From the NCBI RefSeq assembly GCF_963678975.1, contig NC_089285.1:8914694-8978693 (forward strand): DNA of 64,000 nucleotides, given 5' to 3'. The notes under the pieces were generated by a model that was not told the DNA's origin, searched no databases, and saw only the letters and a list, made by a program, of their open reading frames with translations. The DNA comes from Dysidea avara (Eukaryota > Porifera > Demospongiae > Dictyoceratida > Dysideidae). The first letter of the stretch is position 1. Every line of letters starts with the position of its first letter. This document shows, one piece after another, positions 55,060-64,000 of this stretch. The position numbers and the translations under genes were made by a program.

Positions 55060-55165
55060 CAGCTACGCATTTATAGCTGATAAACTACATAAAAATCCTT
55101 ACATAGCTCACTACACACTGCTCTAATACTGTGACTGCTCTATTACAGTATCTCGATCTTTATCA
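55060..55165. repeat. Copy of the CTCTATTA-GTATCTCGATC motif
   Basis: CACTGCTCTAATACTGTGAC and TGCTCTATTACAGTATCTCG, as at array tails and R2. Directly follows the hAT relic. Confidence 0.6.
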
Positions 55166-55899
55166 CAGTTTTCAGCCCCACTCTAAGAAGGATAATTTCG
55201 GCGTGATGTCATTCTGAAGGGAGCTAAGCCCCCTAGGCCCCCCACCCATTTCCGCCGCCTACGCTGAATAATATAATAGGAGAACATGTGCCAAACCTAA
55301 ACACCTTGCAATTGATTGAGACATGCACAATGAATAGGATATCTGTTTACTATCACATGTCAAGCTTTTCATATAGGCTCTTTGCAGGTCTCTAGTGCAT
55401 GAACTGTTACTAATAAATCAATCAATCAATCAACCAATCAATGATTGAGTTAATTAGTAAACTATATAGACTAGAATGTACGTTATTTGCAATCGGAGAA
55501 GAAAATTTTCAACTGGTCTAAAGTAGTTTATTCTTTACTTAAATTAGTTTTTCAAGGACTACACAATAAGTCAAATTGGTGGATTGGTCATGGACATAAA
55601 TAGCAATGTTTAGACTATGGTACAGCTCATTTAGAGGGTTACTAAATCACTTAGTCACCTGACATGCTCATTTAGTCACCTACACATGTTCATTTAGTAA
55701 CCCGCCCTCAGGCAATTTTGTACGTGAAAAATAATTATAACACGAAAGGTGCACCGGAGTACTTGATAATACTGTAATACGATTCTTCTCCGTGTTCTGC
55801 GAATAATTCTGGACAAATAGTAGACTAAGCGGCGTATCTACTGTAGCTCTAGCCATTACTCTGGTTACCGGTCAACTAATTATTTTTGTGGACGCTGTA
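55166..55899. other. Unassigned; short repeats
   Basis: Includes GCCCCCTAGGCCCCCCACCC (55229-55248), an (ATCA)n tract at 55417-55441 and three CATTTAGT(C/A)ACC repeats at 55630-55700 related to R3. Confidence 0.5.
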
Positions 55900-56160
55900 A
55901 GGACTTCAGGAAGAAACCGTTCTGCCGTTCTACGTTGCTCTTTCACCCCACCCTAATGCTCTGGCTATAAAGGTATGTGCTTTAAACCATAGTCTAAATA
56001 AGTTAGACACTGCGACCAATGGGAACTAAGCAATTTAGTAACCCCTCTGGCTCTTAGTAGCGCCCTTGCTGCGCTCGGGACGCTACAGCCTCGGGCCATT
56101 GAGGTTACTAAATCGCTTAGTTCCCTTGGTCTTGGTGTCTAACTATTATGTAGCAGGAAA
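55900..56160. repeat. Dispersed repeat R3, copy 1 (palindromic core)
   Basis: Same orientation as 61690-61965. The core 56007-56147 is an inverted repeat: GTTAGACAC ... GCAATTTAGTAACCCC on one side, GGTTACTAAATCGCTTAGTT ... GGTGTCTAAC on the other. Both copies also share a ~100-bp left flank (TTCAGGA-GAA ... CTTTCAC). Confidence 0.8.
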
Positions 56161-57961
56161 AGCTAATTTAACACGGATAGAAATATATGAGTTTGAGACT
56201 ATAATATTTATGGCATTAGTATGACTATAGGTACTACTGAGACAGCTATAGGAGTCTTCCACAATCTCTGAACTATTATAGGACTGTACTTTTCAACAGT
56301 CTTTTGCTGCATGGATATGACTGCCTATATCTCCAGGAATGGCTATACATCAATAAACTTCATAACACTGTTCACTAAAGTGAATTATATCAGGTAGAGC
56401 ACACAGGGCCGGAGGATGGAAAATTGAGTTGGTCAGGCCATTGACTATAATGTTGAAATTGCTACTATATACATGCCAATGAGAGAGGAGCTGTTTGCAC
56501 AGTGTGAAGCACACTCTGCGAAGTGCGAAGCACAAGCATTCTAGGGGGTCTGGGGGCATGCCCCCACAGAGAATATTTGAAAATTAGACACTCAGATATG
56601 CAATTTTAGTGATATTTTACTGCTAGCTAGCTATATAAATATGCTCAAGCCTATCTGTTGTTCTTCAGACTTTCTATACTATGTATAATTGTAGACCTGA
56701 CATTCAGGGGACACAGCATGAAACTTGCTGTATGGTTCATTTAGTTATAGCTAGCAATTAGAAGTTCAATGGGGGTCTGGGGGTGCAACCCCCAGGAGCT
56801 GTAGAATTTTTGCAATTTATAGGCTTGAAAATGCCTTAAAATTTAAAATTGATGCTAAATTTTCTAGCAACTTGCAGCTTTCCCCAACATTTCACAGGGA
56901 ACCCATGCAGCATGGCCCCCTTTAGCTAGGATATATATACAGTGAATTCACACAGCTACAATAAAAAGCTACACAGCTACAAAAATACAGTATACTACTA
57001 TACTGGTTTGTATGAGTGAACGGATCATCACGTAAATATACTGGTGGACAGTCACGAGACCAATCAGTTTTCGAAAATGGTGTAATGTGGGTGAGACTGA
57101 GAGTTTGCTCAGTATCTTGACAGGACGAGTGGGTAGTTGAAGAGGAGTGATTTCTACTCAACATCTCATCCAGATGGCCGCCATGTAATGTATGGGTGTA
57201 CAGCTTCTTGCCGTGGAATGAGTCATCTGGGCCCTTCGCCCAGTAAAAGAAGCCAAGAGAGACAAGCCAAGGAATACTAATGATTATTTTATGAAGATTG
57301 AATTGTGATATAAGTGTGCTGGTTTAGAATCAAAGAAGGCACCTGCCTTACGTGTGATAAATGCCAACTGTCAGCACACTTGATACTGTACGTAGAACCC
57401 ACAATCATTTCTGTACAAAATGATATGAATGCTATACTGTGCTGTAAGGTAATTGGAGGTACTATATGTGTAGTTCTGTGCTTTAGTTAGGCTGAGAAAC
57501 TAAGTAACTACTCGTGTCATGCATTTTCAATAACATCTGTAAAATGTACGTAGCTACATGTAGATGTGATTGTCCAAAGATTGCATGAGAGTAATGTAGT
57601 TTGAGCTGGTCAGCTAGTTGGTTCAACTCCAGATTATTAGTCCGGCTCAGGCCTGACCAACCGGACCGTCTCCTCCGGCCTTGGTACATGGGAGAAATAG
57701 TAAAATCCAACATTAAAGTACAGGCAGGATTATTCCTGCTTTGTCTTATGAACCCACAATATCAAATAATAATGATTAGGAAGTGGTTACTGAACCGAAA
57801 GGTTTCTATTTTCGCGTCTAGTAGTTTCCCTGAGCATTCGACTTTAGGAGACACATCCAGTAGTTGCCCCAAGCATTCGACTTTAGGGGATGCAAAAAGT
57901 AGCATTAGGGTCAGGTTCAGCTTTGGTTTCTTCTTCACCTTAGGTTACGTTCTTTTTACTG
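56161..57961. other. Unassigned, with GGGGGTCTGGGGG motifs
   Basis: 56536-56566 has CTAGGGGGTCTGGGGGCATG and 56769-56795 has GGGGGTCTGGGGGTGCAACC. This kind of motif is common at ends of invertebrate repeats. 57822-57897 is a 39-bp tandem duplication (AGCATTCGACTTTAGG). A frame from 57601 runs through into the next element and is not credible as a gene. Confidence 0.45.
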
Positions 57962-58602
57962 TATATGTGACCCAGTCTGGGAAAACCGGGCTTATCACCT
58001 ATTTAAAAGTATCAAGAAACGCCGCTTTTAAGTATTTAGTGTGTTGTAGCTTGCTAATGGTTGAAGTTATGTGTACCAAATTTTCACACGTTTTATACCA
58101 ATTCCTTACCTTCCACAGCATCCACTGTGCAAGTGGCCAACAACTAAGTTTACTGCCATTTCAGATAGTTTTAAAACCGAGTATCAAGCGAGCTGCAAAA
58201 TGGGTGGGAGGTGGGGGGGGGGGGGGGGGGACTGGAAGGCGGGCAAGATGGTGTTCAAAAATTGAAAAGGAAGGTGTAGGGATGAATTAGGCCAAGTTTT
58301 GGGCCATTGAGGTCTCAAAATTGGCTATAATTCACAGCAGAGGTACTTATTCAACACCACAGAGCTGTACAGCCACATACAGTCATTCCCAGGCTGACCA
58401 GAGCTCCAAAAAGGCCCCACACCACATGTGCGGATCACCACTGGGCTTGGGAAAAGCAGCCAGCAAAACCAGACCACTCAAGTCTAGCTGATGTTGATTG
58501 TGGAATTAGATAGTTTATTCATGTAGCTTTGTGTCCTGGGTGAAAAATTGAATCTGCTGACATGGGCGATAAGACCGTTTTCTCAGACTGGGTCACATAT
58601 AG
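57962..58602. mobile_element. TIR element with TATGTGACCCAGTCTG ends
   Basis: Ends TATATGTGACCCAGTCTGGG and the complement of CTATATGTGACCCAGTCTGA, extending through a GAAAACCGGxCTTATC block (~38 bp). Related to the element at 38069. 641 bp; contains an 18-G run at 58213-58230. No coding capacity. Confidence 0.75.
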
Positions 58603-58649
58603 TGAGACTATACTACGTGAGTAACATTTATAAGGTAGAAAAGTATGGG

Positions 58650-58735
58650 AAGTGGGTAGCTTGCAGCAGTACCACAGTGGTTAGTCTACTGCCTACAGTT
58701 CCAGTAGTACAGGGTTCAAGTCCAGGCTGAATTCT
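58650..58735 (+). other. tRNA-like segment (SINE-like or tRNA pseudogene)
   Basis: GCAGTACCACAGTGGTTAGT resembles an A-box region and CAGGGTTCAAGTCCAGG is a good B box (GGTTCRANTCC), spaced ~45 bp apart as in tRNA-derived SINEs. An anticodon-arm-like TTGCCTACAG region is present, but a full cloverleaf with matching acceptor stem is not visible to me. It lies just outside the right end of the 57962 element. Confidence 0.45.
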
Positions 58736-59059
58736 TTTTCTTTCATTTAGTGACCCTTTTTTTGTCTGATATTTACTGTCGGTTCAATAGTTAGTCCGGC
58801 TTATTGAACCAACTTCAGTCAGTAACCACTACCTAATAATTATTATCGATATAATTTTATAATACATGATGCTATATCCATAGTGACTGAGCTTGACAAT
58901 TGGTTGTTAAAAACAATTGCAAAAACAAGGTAATACATGATTTTACGAGCAATTTTTGAAATCAATTTTACAATCAATTTATAAAACGATCTAAAAATCA
59001 ATAGGCTAAGATATCTATTTTTAAAACATATATTTTATTGTTTATATATATTGATGATA

Positions 59060-60000
59060 ACGTCATGAAAGTATGACAACATACAAGAGAAAATGGGGGC
59101 CCAGACTCAGGGGTACCAAGTTGAAATAACAAGGGCCCTGGCAAGGCATAAATACAACAAAAAACAAAAAAAAAACACACATTACAACAACACCAAGACA
59201 CAGTACAGCACAATAATTAGTCCAACAGATCAGTAATGTCTCATGATGTTGAGGATCTGGCATTGAAGATCCTATACAAACAAGATATAGCAACTTTTGC
59301 TGCTTGCTGAAGGATGCTACGAATAGAATGTTTTGATTGATGGGATACTCCTGACAATTTGCTACTGTTGCTGGCATAAAATGGCCTAAACAGCCAACTT
59401 TAAGTGTCACAAGCTCAATGGAAAGAGATGTATATTTAAGATCTTGGAGCAGTGGAACATAGCGATCTTGCTTTCTATGGCTAGCAGCTAAAAAGTGGTG
59501 CTTGGTATTAGTAACTACAGATAGTTCTAATAATGTGATGGAATCAGGTGAGAAGTCTGGTCTACTTAAAAATGTTGAAAGATTAGAAGGAATGGTGCTA
59601 GGAGGGCTCTCACTAGCAAGATGGCCAGGGAGATCAACATAAAGCTTAGAACTGGGTGACAAATCTTTCAGAAGACTACAAACAAAAACTTGTAAAACCG
59701 AGTCATGGTGCCAAGTGTATCTACCTTGGTCAACAGCCACAGAACAGCCAGTTAAAACATGGTCGGTTGTGGGCTGGGTTGACTGACACAAAGCACAAAT
59801 TGGATTAGTAATCATTTTCCATCTAGCCAAATTCATTGGGGTTGGCAGTGTATCACAACCAGCATGGAGAAGAAATGACAGCTGTTTTTCCGGTAGTCCA
59901 AACATCAGCCTAGAGGACAAGCTTGTTCCAAGTCAACTATATCCAAGAATTTGTTCTGTACCGTCAGTGACTTAAACGTAGAATCCCAATAACTTACATG
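59060..60000 (-). pseudogene. LINE 3' end: zinc knuckle plus PD-(D/E)XK-like domain
   Basis: The main minus-strand frame 59920-59063 (285 codons) reads FGLPEKQLSFLLHAGCDTLP, then RWKMITNP and a CX2CX8HX4C knuckle (CALCQSTQPTTDHVLTGC), then YTWHHDSVLQ. Further on come SRPDFSPDSITLLELSV and AASHRKQDRYVPLLQDL, a pattern (PD ... (D/E)LxV ... K..Y..L) typical of restriction-like endonuclease domains at the C-terminus of some non-LTR elements. Just upstream in another frame, QNKFLDIVDLEQ continues the similarity, so there is one frameshift near 59930. The reverse transcriptase itself is absent. The last ~50 codons look like 3' untranslated read-through. Confidence 0.65.
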
Positions 60001-60186
60001 AGATGATCTCAGATTGCTACGAGCAGCCTTAGCAGTTTAATGTGTCGTATATGGCGTTCCATAATAGTTAACTAAAACAACACTAGCTAGTTGCCTTTCA
60101 GCACAGCTGAGCATTCATTATACTCAGTACATTTTGTCCAAAAAACATCATATTGTGCGGCACAACCTTCATTTTGATGCTGCAAA

Positions 60187-60405
60187 TCAACCAGAATGTC
60201 TATATCCTCTAGGGTTAGTACTTAGTACTTCATTTATCCTTTCATTAACCTGTTGTTCGTCGTATGTCCATGAACTACTGCGGTCCTTAGTTAATTCACG
60301 GTATACAGTTCGTAGCTCATTAGGCTTTGCTCCTTGCATAAAATAACCATAGTTGTAAACAAATTCTTGTCTCTTTGCTCTTTTATGGCAAACTACGGTT
60401 AACAA
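60187..60405 (-). CDS. Unrecognised open frame, 72 codons
   Basis: FVYNYGYFMQGAKPNELRTV and YRELTKDRSSSWTYDEQQVN have a believable amphipathic composition. I have no firm family for it. It may be a piece of an element-encoded protein. Confidence 0.25.
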   Translation of the reverse strand: MLTVVCHKRAKRQEFVYNYGYFMQGAKPNELRTVYRELTKDRSSSWTYDEQQVNERINEVLSTNPRGYRHSG

Positions 60406-61129
60406 ATTCTTGCCTCATTACTCCTGTATGGTAAATTTGCATGTCATCATTCAGTTTTGACGCAACCTTTTGACAAGAATCTGGAACTCTCCATAAAAAA
60501 ACTGATTTAGCACAGAACCCAGATATTCCCTTTTCCAACATTTTTAAATACTATTACCAAAAAAATGTAATGATAATTAATTTTACACAAGTATAGACAT
60601 GCAGTGCTAGGATTCTTCGGTCTTTAAATGTATGCAGCCTACATACTTACAAGAGAAAAACAAGATCCAAAGGATACACCATGCATGAATTGTCCTGCTG
60701 CCACTCCAATGAATCGTCACATACTGAGTATATTCCAAAGATATTAACTGTAGCAATACTTAGTGCATTAAATGAAGTGCTGTAGAATAAAGAATCTTAT
60801 GAGCATGTAGCTTTTATGGACTACACTCCTGGAAATTGAAAGCAGCGATATAGGTATTTAACAAATGCTGGCCTAATACTCAAATATAACAAAGGAAACT
60901 ACAACAGTTGTCTAAAATAGACATGGTGGGAAACAGACAATATATCACAAGCCAAGGGACACAATTCCAAAACAAAATACCTATGAGTTTAAGGATAACT
61001 GTTCACATAAGAGAGAGAGCAAAAGTGATCTTGTTGCAGAAGTATAGAGAGTAAAACAACGCTTTTCATTGGTCTATAAATAATGATCTATAAATAATGA
61101 TCTTAGTTTTAACTTTGCAAAATTTGTCC
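60406..61129. other. No recognisable feature
   Basis: No gene or repeat could be supported. Confidence 0.35.
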
Positions 61130-61410
61130 ACATTCAGTTTTGGTCCAGACACATCCAACACCACCTTCACAATGGATAGCAAACCCATCGCTACTGCTGA
61201 GTGTGTTAAAGATCTCGGAGTACTAGTGGCACAGGATCTATCCTGGGATATATAGTCATTATAAATTAATATCAGGTAAAGCGTACAAGATGTTGGGTCT
61301 CATAAGAAGAAGCTTCTCAGTTAGTTGCCCAATTTCAGCCAGAAGAAAGTTATACATCAGTCTTGTGAGATCTCAGCTCCTATACAATATAGGGAGACAT
61401 ATTGATGGAG
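61130..61410 (+). pseudogene. CR1/L2-like LINE relic
   Basis: Plus-strand frame fragments read AECVKDLGVLVAQDLSWDI, a stop, then (other frame) SGKAYKMLGLIRRSFSVSCP and ARRKLYISLVRSQLLYN. The KDLGVLV..DLSW / AYK.LGLIRRSF / LY.SLVRSQLLY order is standard for the region after the RT domain. It is a short, dead fragment, without the catalytic boxes. Confidence 0.75.
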
Positions 61411-61689
61411 CATATCATATATGATGGTCAAACACAATTATTTTTTGCAGGTAGATAGTGATGGCCAATGTAACTCTTTACAACATTCTTCTAAGGACTT
61501 GGCCATTTGAAAGTGTGAAGGTTTAATCTACTTCCACAAACTCAACGAGCATCATGACTTTGTACGTAGAATGTGATGTAGGGATTCCAAACAACATTAG
61601 CATAGTCCAGGACAGTACCCTAAATACCTTATGTTTTGAGGAAATACGGCAGGTGTACATGTAACGGTGCAAAAAAATCTAAACTTTTG

Positions 61690-61965
61690 GTGCCATAGGA
61701 ACTTCAGGACGAACGCTCAGCCATTTTTCATTGCTCTTTCACTCCACACTCATGCCATGGCTACAAAAAAGTACGTACTTTAAACTATTGCAATGCTTAG
61801 TGTAAATAAGTTAGACACCACGACTTGTGGGAACCGAGCAATTTAGTAACCCCTCAGGCCCTTAGCAGTGCCCTCGCAGTGTATGGGACAATACAGCTTT
61901 CAGGGTTACTAAATCGCTTAGTTTCCTTGGTCTTGGTGTCTAACTATTGTGTAGTAAAAAATGTA
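61690..61965. repeat. Dispersed repeat R3, copy 2
   Basis: See 55900: same left flank and the same palindromic core (61811-61949), about 85% identical, same orientation. Confidence 0.8.
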
Positions 61966-62402
61966 GCTAAAAGTATTGTAGACAACTTTTGATAGTAAAA
62001 ATCAAAGCGTAACAATTGATAGGCAACATCATAGGTCAACATAATTAATTATGCTAGAGAATAACAGACACTCTGAAGAAAAGTCATCCACATCATCAGC
62101 TACACTCAACATATCATTCAAAGGTTGAGCATCTGCATTGGAGCTACCGGCCAGTACTATTTAAATCACTTAAAAAGGTAGAAGGTTTTGTAACATATTT
62201 CCCATAAAGAATATAGCACTTGACAAGTGGTCAAGAACATCTGTTTTATGATGTCTTCTCTCCAGACTACAAAATATTACTACTCAGCTTTATTTGTAAC
62301 TGCACTTGTAAATAGTAGGCATGCTCCTTTTTTAATTGGAGATCACCACTTCTTCATGAAAAACAATCTTTCTTGCGCGCTCTTTCATCAAATTTCTTTT
62401 CT
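61966..62402. other. No recognisable feature
   Basis: No supportable gene or repeat. Confidence 0.35.
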
Positions 62403-62723
62403 TTAATCTTTACAAGCTTCACTTACACAAATGATGTGATTCATCCCTGGCACTAGAGACAGAAGCAGCAAAGGCTTGCCACTTGCTTTAGTAAAAATGT
62501 TTAAATAATGGCTCTTCAATTGTGCTTCGGTGGGTGGTAGAATCTTCCATGATTTGTTGCCAAATTTACTAGTGATCGATAGTTTCCTTTTGCGTTGCGG
62601 TATTGAAAAAACAATGTTCTTTATTTGGAAACCTTTACAGATCGAAATGTTGGAGCAAGCCAAAACATGGCAGTGATGTTGAACTAAACCACAACTTAGG
62701 CAATGAGTTGGCTTCAACAGCAA
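62403..62723 (-). CDS. Unrecognised open frame, 106 codons
   Basis: Contains SITSKFGNKSWKILPPTEAQ and KASGKPLLLLSLVPGM, plausibly protein-like but matching nothing I know. It lies beside FB copy 4. Low confidence; may be chance. Confidence 0.2.
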   Translation of the reverse strand: MLLKPTHCLSCGLVQHHCHVLACSNISICKGFQIKNIVFSIPQRKRKLSITSKFGNKSWKILPPTEAQLKSHYLNIFTKASGKPLLLLSLVPGMNHIICVSEACKD

Positions 62724-62861
62724 ACAGTCTCACATACGTTATATTTTTGTATGAAAGCTTTGTGAAGTTAGTTTGGCAAGGATTTTATAGAGCAGGTGAG
62801 ATAATGTATCATGTTGGTTAACATGGGTTGTTACCATCATGAAATGTGGATTGTAAATATA

Positions 62862-63185
62862 ATCTAATCAAAAACAGCCAAGCTGTAAAAAAAGGTGCGG
62901 CCCCCATAAAGGCCATGGTGAAAAAAGATGTGAAATCCAAGGTGGCGGCCAAGAAATGGCTGTGATGGTAGGTTAATGGTTACATTTTAATAACAACAAT
63001 TCAGGTGAATTTGGTGCCAAGACCAAGCGGCACAAAATTCACCTGAATTGCCATTATTAAAATGTAACCATTAACCTACCATCACAGCCATTTCTTGGCC
63101 GCCACCTTGGATTTCACATCTTTTTTCACCATGGCCTTTATGGGGGCCGCACCTTTTTTTACAGCTTGGCTGTTTTTGATTAGAT
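62862..63185. mobile_element. Foldback element FB, copy 4 (head of second array-bearing unit)
   Basis: Arms as at 15892 (TCTAATCAAAAACAGCCA ... TTTTGATTAGA), 324 bp, without the 94-bp duplication. It is followed, as in copy 1, by the hairpin linker and a 31-bp array. Confidence 0.88.
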
Positions 63186-63390
63186 ATCACTTCTTTTTGT
63201 ATTTGTATACTGCAAAGCCGGCCTATGGCTGGCTTTGGGGCTTTTTTAACCCATGTGTTTTTTTTCTTTACTACAGGAAGAAGAAAAGAACTTAAAGAAG
63301 AATTTTAGTACTTCAATTATTTTTGATTTTATTAGTAATTATACAAATTATATACATATATTTATTACATGCTCATTATTCCCCACAGAA
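63186..63390. repeat. Array linker, second copy
   Basis: Nearly identical to 16314-16515 (GCAAAGCCGGCCTATGGCTG, TTTCTTTACTACAGGAAGAA), a few substitutions only. Confidence 0.85.
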
Positions 63391-64000
63391 TTTTTTTTGC
63401 AGCTGATCTCTCTACTGGGTGACTTGAAATGTAGCTGAACTATATACAGGATAGTTTCTTTGTAGCTGAACTCTCTACAAGGTAACCTCTTCTAGCTGGT
63501 CTCTCTACAGGATATTTTGTTTCTAGCTGAACTCTCTACAGGTGATTTGTTTGCAGCTAAACTCTCTACATGGTGGTGTCTTTATAGCCGAACTCTCTAC
63601 ATGATGGTTTCTTTGTAGCTGAACTCTCTATAAGGTGACTTTGTCTAGCTGAACTCTTTATAGGGTGATTTTTTTGTAGCTGAACTCTCTGCAGGGTGAT
63701 TTGTTTGCAGCTGAACTCTCTACATGATGGTTTCTTTGTAGCTGAACTCTCTACAAGGTGACTTCGTCCAGCTGATCTCTCTACTGGGTGATTTGTTTCT
63801 AGCTGAACTCTCTACAGGTGAATTGTTTGCAGCTAAACTCTCTACATGGTGGTTTCTTTGTAGCCGAACTCTCAACAAGGTAACTTATTCTCTACAGGGT
63901 GATTTGTTGTAGTTGAATTCTCTACAAGGTGGTTTGTATGAGGCTGAACTCTCCACATGGTGGTTTCTTTGTAGCTGAACTCTCTACAGAGTGATTTATT
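63391..64000 (+). repeat. 31-bp tandem repeat array 4, cut by window end
   Basis: Begins GCAGCTGATCTCTCTACTGG and then follows the same sequence of diverged monomers as 16517-17150 (CTATATACAGGAT, CTAGCTGGTCTC, GCAGCTAAACTC, ...). About 20 units are visible and it continues beyond 64000. Confidence 0.93.

Noticed and set aside
57601..58290. 229-codon open frame
   Set aside because: It runs through a 39-bp tandem duplication, into a TIR element and across an 18-G run. The composition is not protein-like and no domain is seen.

Overview
This 64 kb window looks like repeat-dominated nuclear DNA from an invertebrate animal. It is AT-rich, coding density is very low, introns are implied by good splice sites, there are no operons or ribosome-binding sites, and mobile elements of several eukaryotic classes are nested in one another. 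A sponge (demosponge) is my best guess, from the mix of element families (Academ-like, IS630/Tc1-like with a SHOCT-domain partner, CR1/L2-like LINEs, MULE, hAT) and the long 31-bp arrays. No phylogenetic marker gene is present, so that is only an inference. I see no convincing host gene, rRNA or intact tRNA.

Layout. 1-10.6 kb: small foldback elements, a LINE relic (4.05-4.43 kb), three copies of a TA-flanked MITE, and a hAT-type MITE with a perfect 8-bp target duplication nested in a larger foldback (7.6-8.9 kb). 10.6-15.7 kb: a nest of elements around a 4.0 kb TA-flanked IS630/Tc1/mariner-type transposon. It carries a nearly intact transposase and, convergent to it, a two-exon gene for a 401-residue protein ending in a SHOCT-like motif. 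15.9-21.1 kb: a foldback element fused to a 3.8 kb array of 31-bp repeats, followed by degenerate repeats. 22-25.7 kb: dispersed repeats R1 and R2, a LINE fragment and a large palindrome. 26.8-28.6 kb: MITEs. 28.6-38.1 kb: a second 31-bp array in reverse orientation, split by a 6.2 kb element with 24-bp terminal inverted repeats. That element encodes a >1,200-residue Academ-like protein (zinc-binding N-terminus, RNase H-like core, PIN/FEN-like nuclease segment, CXC motif) broken by two small frameshifts. 38.5-42.8 kb: two minus-strand transposase relics (an unnamed family and a MULE with a SWIM finger), the latter with a long inverted repeat. 42.8-47.9 kb: an inverted copy of R2, more foldback copies and a third 31-bp array. 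48-58 kb: mostly unassigned, with a hAT transposase relic. 58-62 kb: a TIR element containing a tRNA-like segment, a LINE 3' end with zinc knuckle and PD-(D/E)XK-like domain, another LINE relic, and repeat R3. 62.9-64 kb: a second copy of the foldback-plus-array unit, running off the window.

The most interesting systems are the two-gene IS630/Tc1-like transposon, the Academ-like element inserted in an array with two exon-like blocks on its opposite strand, and evidence that the 31-bp arrays move as cargo of a foldback element (two copies share the same order of diverged monomers).
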